Shown here one piece after another: positions 26,125 to 32,409 of a stretch of DNA of 37,886 bases. A model generated the notes under the pieces. That model ran no database searches, was not told where the DNA came from, and worked only from the letters and a program-made list of their open reading frames with translations. A program made the translations under genes and the position numbers. The stretch lies in assembly GCA_030824585.1 (NCBI GenBank), contig JAVBXM010000040.1, positions 1 through 37,886 on the forward strand, written 5' to 3'. The DNA is from Phaeospirillum sp. GTDB lineage: Bacteria; Pseudomonadota; Alphaproteobacteria; Rhodospirillales; Magnetospirillaceae. Positions within the stretch are counted from its first letter, which is position 1; each line of letters opens with the position of its first letter.

Positions 26125-26154
26125 GGCAGAGCCGGGCCCCCTCCCGGCTCTGCC
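26125..26154. terminator. Bidirectional terminator between the lipoprotein and LpxR-like genes
   Basis: A perfect 12-bp stem (26125-26136 with 26143-26154) has a 6-nt loop. On the minus strand it is followed by TTTATT, fitting an intrinsic terminator for the LpxR-like gene that ends at 26163. It is also 59 nt after the convergent lipoprotein stop. Confidence 0.78.
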
Positions 26155-26162
26155 GCCTTGCC

Positions 26163-27221
26163 TCACAATGAAAATGCGATGGATGCCGTCCCGAAGACAT
26201 CGGGGCGCGGCTGGCCCTGATATTCGCGCGTCCGGCGGATGGCACTGAAGGTCATCTGGATGTCGTCGGACCAGAACAGCGAGAAGCCCGCCTGCACATC
26301 CACCACGAAGTCCTTCTTCTCCACGCTGGGATCGCGGTGGAAGGCGCTTCCGTCCAGGAAGATATTGCGCCCGATCGCCCGCCCCTGGGCGCCGGCGAAG
26401 AGGGAATAGCCGAGCTTGCCGTCAAGATGACTGGCGTTGAAATAGTCGGTGCCCGACAGTGCCGGACGGATGCGGCCGCCACCATAATCCGCCTGAAGAT
26501 TCTTGCCCCAGCGGAGCAAGGCTCCGGCGCTGCCATAGGTGAAGACGTTGCCCAGTGTCGCGCCCAGTTGCGGGATGACCTCGACGCCATTGCCGCGATC
26601 TCCCAGGAGACCGATGCGCCACAGCCGCTCGTAGGTCAGGACCAGTCCCGGCTCGTTATGAATTTCCTGCCCCCAGCCCCGGGACGGGCTGGCGCCGAGG
26701 AACTGGTGAAAGTCGTTCTGGGTGAGCTTGCCCAATGCCCCCGGCCCCACGGCTCCCACCGCCAGCTCGAGGTTCTCGAGCATGGTGCCGTCGTTCTCCT
26801 GCAGAAGGCTGACGCCGAGGTAAAGCCAGCCGGCATAGGGCCGATCGGCGGGATCGGGGGGCTTCCTGGCCTTATTCTCCGGAGTGAAGAGGCTTTGGCC
26901 CAGGAACACCGAATAGCGGCGGGATTGCGCCGACGCTCCGGACGGGAAGATGGGCAGCGCATTGCCGATCATGTCGAACGGGCGGTTCCCCCAGCCTTGC
27001 GGCGCCAGTTCACCCCCCAGGGCCGACAGGCGGAGCCCTTGGGTATAATGGCGGTCGGAATCGCTATAGAGGGAATCGTTTTCCTCCAGCACACCGATGC
27101 GGGGACCGCCTTCCGCCAAGGCTGCCCCTTGCATCGCCATCAGAATGCAGCACGACGCCAGGGACAACCTGGCGCCCACCCGGATATCCCGGCCCGGCGT
27201 TCCTTTTGAATACTTCGGCAT
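26163..27221 (-). CDS. LpxR-like lipid A 3'-O-deacylase (DUF2219 family)
   Basis: The 352-residue outer-membrane beta-barrel has a signal peptide (cleavage near ALAEGG, about residue 37). Family motifs are GVLEENDSLYSDSDRHYTQGLRLS, with the Asn-Asp pair and YTxG, then DRPYAGWLYLG, then QNDFHQFLGASPSRGWGQEIHNEPGLVLTYER. The His and the Glu of NEPG match positions used in catalysis by Salmonella LpxR. LpxR removes the 3'-acyloxyacyl chain of lipid A. It is last in a minus-strand series of three genes whose first gene has a shared promoter element, so lipid A trimming may be part of the same stress response. Activity is inferred. Confidence 0.87.
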   Translation of the reverse strand: MPKYSKGTPGRDIRVGARLSLASCCILMAMQGAALAEGGPRIGVLEENDSLYSDSDRHYTQGLRLSALGGELAPQGWGNRPFDMIGNALPIFPSGASAQSRRYSVFLGQSLFTPENKARKPPDPADRPYAGWLYLGVSLLQENDGTMLENLELAVGAVGPGALGKLTQNDFHQFLGASPSRGWGQEIHNEPGLVLTYERLWRIGLLGDRGNGVEVIPQLGATLGNVFTYGSAGALLRWGKNLQADYGGGRIRPALSGTDYFNASHLDGKLGYSLFAGAQGRAIGRNIFLDGSAFHRDPSVEKKDFVVDVQAGFSLFWSDDIQMTFSAIRRTREYQGQPRPDVFGTASIAFSL

Positions 27222-27250
27222 TATCCGCGCCCCTCGTCATGAAATACGAT

Positions 27251-27291
27251 GGCCGAGCACCGCGCAGCCTTTGGCTGCGCGGTGCTCGGCC
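27251..27291. terminator. 19-bp perfect hairpin between the PepSY-like and LpxR-like genes
   Basis: A perfect 19-bp stem (27251-27269 with 27273-27291) has a 3-nt loop. It lies 15 nt after the PepSY-like stop and 29 nt before the LpxR-like start. It has no T-run in the reading direction. It could lower expression of the downstream gene or protect the upstream mRNA end. Confidence 0.6.
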
Positions 27292-27306
27292 AAAAGATGA
27301 CCCAAG

Positions 27307-27597
27307 CTATTTTCCCTCGACCATCACCTGGCCCTGGGGAGAGAGGACGATGTTTATCTGCTCCCCTTCCCTCACCGACGTGGCATGCCAGAAGTTGTCG
27401 CAGCCCTTCTTCAGGTCGCGGATCTCACCGAACCCCGCCATCTCCATTTTCTTCTTCGCCGAGCTCAGCGAGGAGCCGTCGATTTTTTCCTCGGAGAAGC
27501 ATCCGGCAATCTGATCCGAAGGCACCACCTGCGCCCCTGCGCCGAAAGAGACCGCCAGGGAGGCAACGGCCACAAGACAAGTTGATCGAATAGACAT
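27307..27597 (-). CDS. Small periplasmic protein, PepSY-like
   Basis: The 96-residue protein has a signal peptide (MSIRSTCLVAVASLAVSFGAGA, cleavage after GAGA). The mature domain has the PepSY-like pattern AKKKMEMAGFGEIRDLKKGCDNFWHATSVREGEQINIVLSPQGQVM: helix, strand, an aromatic FWxA centre, then VxLSPQGxV. PepSY domains are small periplasmic regulators or inhibitors. The start at 27597 is preferred because TGAGG lies about 6 nt upstream; an ATG at 27609 is also in frame. Two Cys in the mature part could form a disulphide. It lies 49 nt downstream of the small membrane protein gene. The family call is by pattern only. Confidence 0.75.
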   Translation of the reverse strand: MSIRSTCLVAVASLAVSFGAGAQVVPSDQIAGCFSEEKIDGSSLSSAKKKMEMAGFGEIRDLKKGCDNFWHATSVREGEQINIVLSPQGQVMVEGK

Positions 27598-27646
27598 AAC
27601 AAACCTCATCTTTCATAGGCAAAATACAAACAAACCAACCAGCTTA

Positions 27647-27841
27647 TTATTTTGTATTTTTGTATTTCCAGAATGATCCCGCCGGCCCTATGGCGCCTTC
27701 ATTTGATGATGGCGCCCCGACAAACCAGGCGTCATTACCCGACGACGAGGAAGATAATGACATTGTATTCGGCACAACGAATGTGATGACCAGAGCGGCC
27801 ACCACCAACAATGCGAATAGCATGTATGGTGATCTGTACAT
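27647..27841 (-). CDS. Small single-span membrane protein, unknown family
   Basis: The 64-residue protein has one strong transmembrane helix (about residues 5-25; YMLFALLVVAALVITFVV), a Ser-rich linker and a short polar tail ending WKYKNTK. I do not recognise the family. It is preferred over the antisense frame (27660-27860) because of the hydrophobic segment and the shared promoter element at 27934-27953 that faces it. The ribosome site is weak. It would be the first gene of a series with the PepSY-like and LpxR-like genes. Confidence 0.6.
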   Translation of the reverse strand: MYRSPYMLFALLVVAALVITFVVPNTMSLSSSSSGNDAWFVGAPSSNEGAIGPAGSFWKYKNTK

Positions 27842-27933
27842 TTCAGCACCACATGGCTAAAGCGCTTAGCACGCCCATTTGGCGGCAGCGAAATAACTCA
27901 ACAATATAAATAAACAATATTTACATGAACATT

Positions 27934-27953
27934 GTAATTATCGGAAAATACTC
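27934..27953 (-). promoter_or_regulatory. Shared promoter element, site 8 (small membrane protein, PepSY and LpxR series)
   Basis: On the minus strand the site reads GAGTATTTTCCGATAATTAC; the left core is perfect. Downstream is AT-rich, with GTTTAT at 27910-27915 after an 18-nt spacer. It forms a divergent pair with site 9, 47 nt away. Confidence 0.8.
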
Positions 27954-28000
27954 AAATATGACATACAAATTACGCCAATCATTCCATCGGAAGAAACCTT

Positions 28001-28020
28001 AGGTATATTCCGATTCTTCC
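28001..28020 (+). promoter_or_regulatory. Shared promoter element, site 9 (84-residue protein gene)
   Basis: AGGTATATTCCGATTCTTCC faces the gene starting at 28082. A TAAGAT-type -10 follows at about 28041, after a 20-nt spacer. Confidence 0.78.
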
Positions 28021-28081
28021 GACACCGATCCAACAGCACCTAAGATCAGAATCGATGCCAATACGCCTTCGGAGGCCAGCC

Positions 28082-28336
28082 ATGGTCGAGATTTTTCAGC
28101 TGACGAAAGCCCCCCTCTCTCCGCAGCCCTCGAACTTCTGCGGCCACACCGGCCCGCCCATCAAGGGTACCGACATGGCCCTCATCCGCATCATTCACCG
28201 GACCGTATCGGAAGCGCGCGACGCCGGCCTCGATCACGGCGGCCAGACGCGCCAAGCCATTCAGGCGGTACAGTCCGCCCGGCCCGATGTCGGAGCCGCC
28301 GAGGCGCTCACCCTTGTGCAGCGGACGCGTGAATAG
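28082..28336 (+). CDS. 84-residue protein of unknown function
   Basis: The protein is soluble, without signal peptide or membrane helix. It contains NFCGHTGPPIKGTD, and its C-terminal half is predicted helical (SEARDAGLDHGGQTRQAIQAVQSARPDVGAAEALTLVQR). I do not recognise a family. Reality is supported by GGAGG 7 nt before the ATG and by a shared promoter element 62 nt upstream pointing at it. It ends 6 nt before the convergent DUF3185-like gene. Confidence 0.68.
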   Translation: MVEIFQLTKAPLSPQPSNFCGHTGPPIKGTDMALIRIIHRTVSEARDAGLDHGGQTRQAIQAVQSARPDVGAAEALTLVQRTRE

Positions 28337-28342
28337 CCCACC

Positions 28343-28567
28343 CTACCGCCTGCGATACCGGCTGCCTCCCATCAGGATGAGGCCAAGAATAAGGACGCCG
28401 CCGCTGACCAGCGGCGGTATGGTGTAGGAGGTGTTTTCCTGGGTCTGAACCTTCAGATCGCCGATCTGAGCCACATCCCTGGTCTGCTGGGTGGAGAATC
28501 CCGGCACCGCCAGGCCGATTCCGCCGAGCACCACCAAAATCCCCCCGAAAGCCATCAGCATATTCAT
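28343..28567 (-). CDS. DUF3185-like small membrane protein
   Basis: The 74-residue protein has an N-terminal helix (LMAFGGILVVLGGIGLAVPGF), a polar middle (TRDVAQIGDLKVQTQENTSYTIPP) and a second helix (LVSGGVLILGLILMGG) ending in basic residues. This helix, IGxLxVxxxE, IPP, helix, Arg-tail layout is typical of DUF3185. The function is unknown. It lies 80 nt after the DUF3096 gene and probably shares its promoter element at 28900-28919. AGGGA is found 8 nt before the ATG. Confidence 0.82.
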   Translation of the reverse strand: MNMLMAFGGILVVLGGIGLAVPGFSTQQTRDVAQIGDLKVQTQENTSYTIPPLVSGGVLILGLILMGGSRYRRR

Positions 28568-28647
28568 GGGACAATTCCCTCATGATGCAGCGAGTCCCAC
28601 CGGCCTCGCCAAGGCAATACCGCCCCGAACCCGGCCGGCGATCCCGC

Positions 28648-28797
28648 TCACTTGAAGAGCTGGGGCGCCAGTCCGACGACTCCGACGATGATCAGATAAA
28701 TGGCGACGATGTAGTTCAGCAGCCTCGGCTGAACCAGGATCAGGACACCGGCCACCAGGGCGATGATCGGCTCGATCCGCAAAGAATGCATATCCAT
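28648..28797 (-). CDS. DUF3096 family small membrane protein
   Basis: This 49-residue protein reads MDMHSLRIEPIIALVAGVLI, then LVQPRLLNYIVAIYLIIVGVVGL, then APQLFK. Two short hydrophobic helices flank the conserved QPRLLNYIVAIYLIxxG segment, which identifies DUF3096. The function is unknown. GGGGG precedes the ATG. A shared promoter element lies about 100 nt upstream, and the DUF3185-like gene follows. Confidence 0.9.
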   Translation of the reverse strand: MDMHSLRIEPIIALVAGVLILVQPRLLNYIVAIYLIIVGVVGLAPQLFK

Positions 28798-28899
28798 GTG
28801 ACAAACCCCCGAATAAATGGGCCGCCGCTATCGGCGCCACGCACCGGTCGGGCTTTTCGCAGGGGCCAGCCAATAGAATGCGGCTGAAATCATGCCAGA

Positions 28900-28919
28900 G
28901 GCAGAATCGGAAACTACCT
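28900..28919 (-). promoter_or_regulatory. Shared promoter element, site 10 (DUF3096 and DUF3185 genes)
   Basis: On the minus strand the site reads AGGTAGTTTCCGATTCTGCC, with the right half perfect. The best -10 is TTCTAT at 28873-28878, a longer spacer of 21 nt. It lies between the ends of the PPK2 operon and the DUF3096 start. Confidence 0.82.
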
Positions 28920-28983
28920 GCGGCCTGGATCGCATGAAGAAATACATCCCAGGCGGCTCGTCAGCGAAAATTCCGGTGCCACA

Positions 28984-29850
28984 TCATGACAATTGGGCTC
29001 GAATGGACAGCAATTGCCTGCGGCGCGCGGCATCCGCCTTGGGATAGGCCATGCCCAGGCTGTTCAGCGTATCGAGGAGAATCTGCGACACGATCAGCCT
29101 GGCGTTTTTCTTGTCGTCGGCGGGGACGATATACCAAGGCGCCCGCCTGGTGCTGGTGGCGGCGAGGCAATCCTCGTAGGCGGCCATGTAATCGCGCCAG
29201 AACTGGCGCTCCTCCATATCGGCCAGGGCGAATTTCCAGCTCTTCCGGGCATCATCGATGCGGCCGAGGAAACGCTTGCGCTGCTCTTCCTTGGAGAGAT
29301 GAAGATAGATCTTGATGATCCTGGTCTGATTGCGGCCCAGATGGGTTTCCAGGTTGACGATGGAGCGATAGCGGTCGCGCCAGACATCGGCCTCGTCGCG
29401 CGGCAGGCCGACGATCCCCTCGCCATGCAGAATTTCGGGATGAACCCGGACGATCAGCACTTCCTCATAATAGGAGCGGTTGAAGATACCGATCCGGCCC
29501 CGCTCCGGCAGGTCGCGGGACGTCCGCCACAGAAAGTCGTGCTGCAGCTCGGCCGGGCTGGGGTGCTTGAAGCTGAAGACCTGGCACCCCTGCGGGTTGA
29601 CGCCCGACATCACATGCCGGATGGCGCCGTCCTTTCCCGCCGCATCCATGGCCTGGAAGATCAACAGGACGGCATACTGGTTGGAAGCGTAGAGAAGCTG
29701 CTGCAACGCGCTCAATCGTTCCACATGCCGGCCCAGAAGCTTCCGATAGCTCGCTTTCGAGGCGTAGACGGGATCGATGCGGGTCGGCCACTTACCGAGA
29801 TCGACCTTGACGCCGGGCCGCACGCGGAAATCCTTGGGATTGATCTTCAT
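28984..29850 (-). CDS. ppk2: Polyphosphate kinase 2 family enzyme
   Basis: The 288-residue cytoplasmic enzyme transfers phosphate between polyphosphate and nucleotides. It shows Walker [10 protein letters not shown] (residues about 67-75), the preceding [13 protein letters not shown] strand, the [16 protein letters not shown] segment, Walker B with [18 protein letters not shown] (about 118-136) and the C-terminal [20 protein letters not shown] and [14 protein letters not shown] motifs. Length fits a single-domain PPK2. The class, meaning which nucleotide is used, cannot be read securely. The ATG at 29850 is chosen because upstream frame belongs to the LTXXQ gene, whose stop is 16 nt away. The two genes form an operon behind the element at 30470-30489. 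Confidence 0.93.
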   Translation of the reverse strand: MKINPKDFRVRPGVKVDLGKWPTRIDPVYASKASYRKLLGRHVERLSALQQLLYASNQYAVLLIFQAMDAAGKDGAIRHVMSGVNPQGCQVFSFKHPSPAELQHDFLWRTSRDLPERGRIGIFNRSYYEEVLIVRVHPEILHGEGIVGLPRDEADVWRDRYRSIVNLETHLGRNQTRIIKIYLHLSKEEQRKRFLGRIDDARKSWKFALADMEERQFWRDYMAAYEDCLAATSTRRAPWYIVPADDKKNARLIVSQILLDTLNSLGMAYPKADAARRRQLLSIRAQLS

Positions 29851-29866
29851 CTCACCCCGCCCGGCC

Positions 29867-30346
29867 TTACTCGCGCTCGCAGCGGCGGCGATCTTCGCCG
29901 CGCTGGTGCCTGGTGAAGGCTTTGTCGGCCAGCTTCTTCTGCTCGGGAGAGAGGACGACATAAAGCGCCTCGAACTGGGGAACCAGTTGCTTCAGCCCGC
30001 TGGCATGCTGATCGGTCATGATCTGCATGAACTTCAGATGATCGGCGGCATTCATGGCCTTGCCGCGCGCCGCCTTGTCGGCCCAGCTGGCCTGGCGCGT
30101 CTTGTCGTTGTCGCGCATGGTCTGGGCGACGTTGCCCCACAACTCTTCCTGCGCCGCGGTGATGCGCAGCGTGTCGTGCAGGTCCTTGATCCGACGCTCG
30201 CTCTTGGCCGGGTCGTGCATGGCCTTGCCGGACATGGCCTTCATGGGCATGTCGGACGGCTGGGCCTGGGCCGCTTGCAGCGGCATGGCCGCAAAAAGCG
30301 CCGCCACGGCAACGGCACGCCCGAATCGCATTGAGAACAGGGACAT
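29867..30346 (-). CDS. Periplasmic LTXXQ/Spy-like protein
   Basis: The 159-residue protein has a signal peptide ([29 protein letters not shown]). The mature part is helical and contains the two LTxxQ-like motifs, [11 protein letters not shown] (about 61-71) and [10 protein letters not shown] (about 132-141). Spy and CpxP, the known members, are periplasmic chaperones or stress sensors. GAGG lies 8 nt before the ATG. The gene is first in an operon with ppk2 and has a shared promoter element about 125 nt upstream. The tail is very basic ([10 protein letters not shown]). Confidence 0.85.
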   Translation of the reverse strand: MSLFSMRFGRAVAVAALFAAMPLQAAQAQPSDMPMKAMSGKAMHDPAKSERRIKDLHDTLRITAAQEELWGNVAQTMRDNDKTRQASWADKAARGKAMNAADHLKFMQIMTDQHASGLKQLVPQFEALYVVLSPEQKKLADKAFTRHQRGEDRRRCERE

Positions 30347-30469
30347 CTCGAATCCTCGGGTCACGGAGTTGAGGCGAGGAAAGTCCCTCGGCCTGGCGCC
30401 GCCACATTCCGGCAATCCTCTGCCCATGACATGGCGACTGGCGATTTTGGGCCTTGCACCAATCGTGAC

Positions 30470-30489
30470 GGCAGCATCGGAATTTACTC
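30470..30489 (-). promoter_or_regulatory. Shared promoter element, site 11 (LTXXQ and ppk2 operon)
   Basis: On the minus strand the site reads GAGTAAATTCCGATGCTGCC, a perfect consensus match. The -10 is weak (CAAAAT about 23 nt downstream). It pairs divergently with site 12, 44 nt away. Confidence 0.83.
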
Positions 30490-30533
30490 ATCCGCCACAC
30501 AACGTGGAGAACATAATTTTATAAATAACAACT

Positions 30534-30553
30534 GAGTATAGTCCGCCTCTGCT
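30534..30553 (+). promoter_or_regulatory. Shared promoter element, site 12 (DUF883 operon)
   Basis: GAGTATAGTCCGCCTCTGCT has two or three mismatches, but GATAAT at 30571-30576 follows after a 17-nt spacer and the DUF883 gene starts at 30624. Confidence 0.75.
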
Positions 30554-30623
30554 CATAAGCATCCATTGCAGATAATCTTACGGTTGTCGTTAATTAGACA
30601 CGGCACCATCAGGAGAGATACTC

Positions 30624-30944
30624 ATGGCCAACGAGACCATAACCAATCCAGCTGCCGACAAGAGCTTGGACTTTCAGGCCATCGCAACCGATATCGCGGC
30701 ACTGAAGCGCGATCTGTCGACGCTGCTCCAGACCATAAGGGAAAACGCCGTCAACGACGTCGCCCACGCCAAGGGCATGGTCGGGCAACTGGGCGAGGAA
30801 GCGATGCAAGGCTGCCACACCATGGCGGCCAAAGGGGAACGCGCCATCAAGGCTGTCGGCCATCAGGTCGAGGAACGGCCGTTGATGAGCCTGGCGCTGG
30901 CCTTCGCGGTCGGCTTCCTCGGCAGTCGATTGCTGTCGCGCTGA
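30624..30944 (+). CDS. DUF883 (ElaB/YqjD-like) membrane-anchored protein
   Basis: The 106-residue protein has an amphipathic helical body (LDFQAIATDIAALKRDLSTLLQTIRENAVNDVAHAKGM) and a C-terminal single membrane span (RPLMSLALAFAVGFLGSRLLSR). This is the ElaB/YqjD layout, in which a helical domain is held at the inner membrane; E. coli YqjD binds ribosomes in stationary phase. AGGAGAG precedes the ATG. It is followed 13 nt later by a second membrane protein gene, like the yqjD-yqjE pair in enterobacteria. Confidence 0.9.
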   Translation: MANETITNPAADKSLDFQAIATDIAALKRDLSTLLQTIRENAVNDVAHAKGMVGQLGEEAMQGCHTMAAKGERAIKAVGHQVEERPLMSLALAFAVGFLGSRLLSR

Positions 30945-30957
30945 GGCGACGGCGATC

Positions 30958-31380
30958 ATGGAAACCGTGCTCAGATCGGTGATCCTGGCCATCCTTCGCG
31001 CCGGTGCCACCGAGACGATCGAGGCATCGCCCCGCCGCCTTGCCCTGGCCACGCTATGGGGGGCGGCCACCGCCATCTTTGCGGCGTCGGGGCTGGGCTG
31101 CGCCGCCCTCGCCCTGTGGATCTGGCAAATTCCCCAGCTTGGTCCCATCGGCGCCTCCCTGACCGTATCGGCGCTGCTGTTCGCCGCGGCCTTGGCGGGG
31201 CTGGGCGCGTTGCGGCGCGTCCTGGCCGCGCCTGCGGCCAAGCCCTCCCCGCTGGCCACCGGATCGCTGGCTCCGCTGCTGGGGGAAGCGCAACGTCTGT
31301 TCAACGACCACAAGGGGGCCGCTCTTGCCGTCGCCCTCCTCGCCGGCCTGGCGATGGAACGGCACGAACGCGAGAAGTAG
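30958..31380 (+). CDS. Two-helix membrane protein, YqjE/holin-superfamily-like
   Basis: The 140-residue protein has an N-terminal amphipathic part, two strong helices (about 30-55 and 62-86) and a C-terminal LFNDHKGAALAVALLAGLAMERHE segment. Position directly behind a DUF883 gene mirrors yqjD-yqjE, and the two-helix layout fits YqjE/DUF1469, but sequence similarity is not decisive. The stop is 5 nt from the convergent acyltransferase stop, with no terminator between. Confidence 0.7.
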   Translation: METVLRSVILAILRAGATETIEASPRRLALATLWGAATAIFAASGLGCAALALWIWQIPQLGPIGASLTVSALLFAAALAGLGALRRVLAAPAAKPSPLATGSLAPLLGEAQRLFNDHKGAALAVALLAGLAMERHEREK

Positions 31381-31385
31381 TCCCC

Positions 31386-32405
31386 TCACCTTCGATCCAA
31401 GAGCCGGCGGGTCCAGCGCATGAGCGGATATTCCACCAGCCACGACACCACGATTCCGCCGCCGATCCCGGCGGCGGAGATCACGCCGTAGCCTGTCCAT
31501 GCGGGGGTAAGGGCCATCAGCCCCGCCACCACCCACAGCTTGTACGCCATGCCGATGCCGGTAAGGTGGAACAGGTAGATGGAATAGGAGGCGCGCCCCA
31601 GCCACAGCAGCCGGACCGGAACCCGGATACGGCCGCCACGCTCCATTTCCACCAGGCCGAGGATGATCAGGGCCGACGGCAGGCCATAGGCCAGCCTGGC
31701 CCATGACGCATAGCCGTCCACATGCCCCAGCACCTCGGCCCCGGCGAACAGCGCGAAGACCGACAGCCCCAGTGCCAGGACGGCGCCGGGACGCGCCACC
31801 TCGTGGCGCCGCAGCCACCAGGCGGCGCCCATGCCGAAGAAGAACTCCAGATTGTAGGCTGAGACGAATACCGCCGCCATGCCGCGCGGACCGGCGGACA
31901 GGAAGCCGTGCGCGATCAGTCCCAGCCACAGCCCCAGCAGAACCACCCCGGCCCTCAGATTGAGGATCAGCACGGCGAAAACTCCGTAGAAGACGATCTC
32001 GTGCTGAAGCGTCCAGGCGACGCCGACCATGGGCTCGCCCCGGGTGGGCAGCAATGCCGCCGCCCAGGCCACCTCCAGCGGCGATGGCAGCACCGACCGC
32101 GCCGCCAGGGCCACGGTCAACACCAGGATCACCCAGTAGATGGGATAGATGCGGGTAAAACGCCGCGCCGCGTAATGGCCGATCCGCTCCGGGCGGCCCA
32201 GATCGCCGCCATGCACGAACAAGATGATGAATCCGCTGATGACGAAGAAGAAATCCACCCCGGCATGGCCGAACTGGAACAGCTGCCGGCCATCGACAAA
32301 GCCCACATTGCGGTCGAGATGACGGGCGGCGTGATACAGCACCACGATGATCGCCGCCACGCCCCGGGCCAACTCGATGGATAGCAGCTTGGCGGAAGCA
32401 TGCAC
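31386..32405 (-). CDS. Acyltransferase 3 family membrane protein
   Basis: The 339-residue protein has about ten membrane helices. The family signature is at the N-terminus: ELARGVAAIIVVLYHAARH, with the conserved His, then FFFVISGFIILF, then RRFTRIYPIYW. These enzymes O-acylate (often acetylate) exported polysaccharides, as in OafA and ExoZ. The start is a GTG with GGAGA 7 nt upstream; the ribosome site overlaps the stop of the preceding secreted-protein gene (4-nt gap), so the two are tightly coupled. This suggests the acyltransferase and that protein act on the same polysaccharide. Confidence 0.9.
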   Translation of the reverse strand: MHASAKLLSIELARGVAAIIVVLYHAARHLDRNVGFVDGRQLFQFGHAGVDFFFVISGFIILFVHGGDLGRPERIGHYAARRFTRIYPIYWVILVLTVALAARSVLPSPLEVAWAAALLPTRGEPMVGVAWTLQHEIVFYGVFAVLILNLRAGVVLLGLWLGLIAHGFLSAGPRGMAAVFVSAYNLEFFFGMGAAWWLRRHEVARPGAVLALGLSVFALFAGAEVLGHVDGYASWARLAYGLPSALIILGLVEMERGGRIRVPVRLLWLGRASYSIYLFHLTGIGMAYKLWVVAGLMALTPAWTGYGVISAAGIGGGIVVSWLVEYPLMRWTRRLLDRR

Positions 32406-32409
32406 CGCC

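Noticed and set aside
27660-27860. Plus-strand frame opposite the small membrane protein
   Set aside because: Acidic low-complexity product without ribosome site; the minus frame has a membrane helix and a promoter element.
7361-30553. EcfG-type general stress promoters (GGAAC, about 17 nt, CGTT)
   Set aside because: The repeated element contains CGGAA on the reverse strand, but no CGTT follows at the right spacing and the orientation is opposite to the genes.
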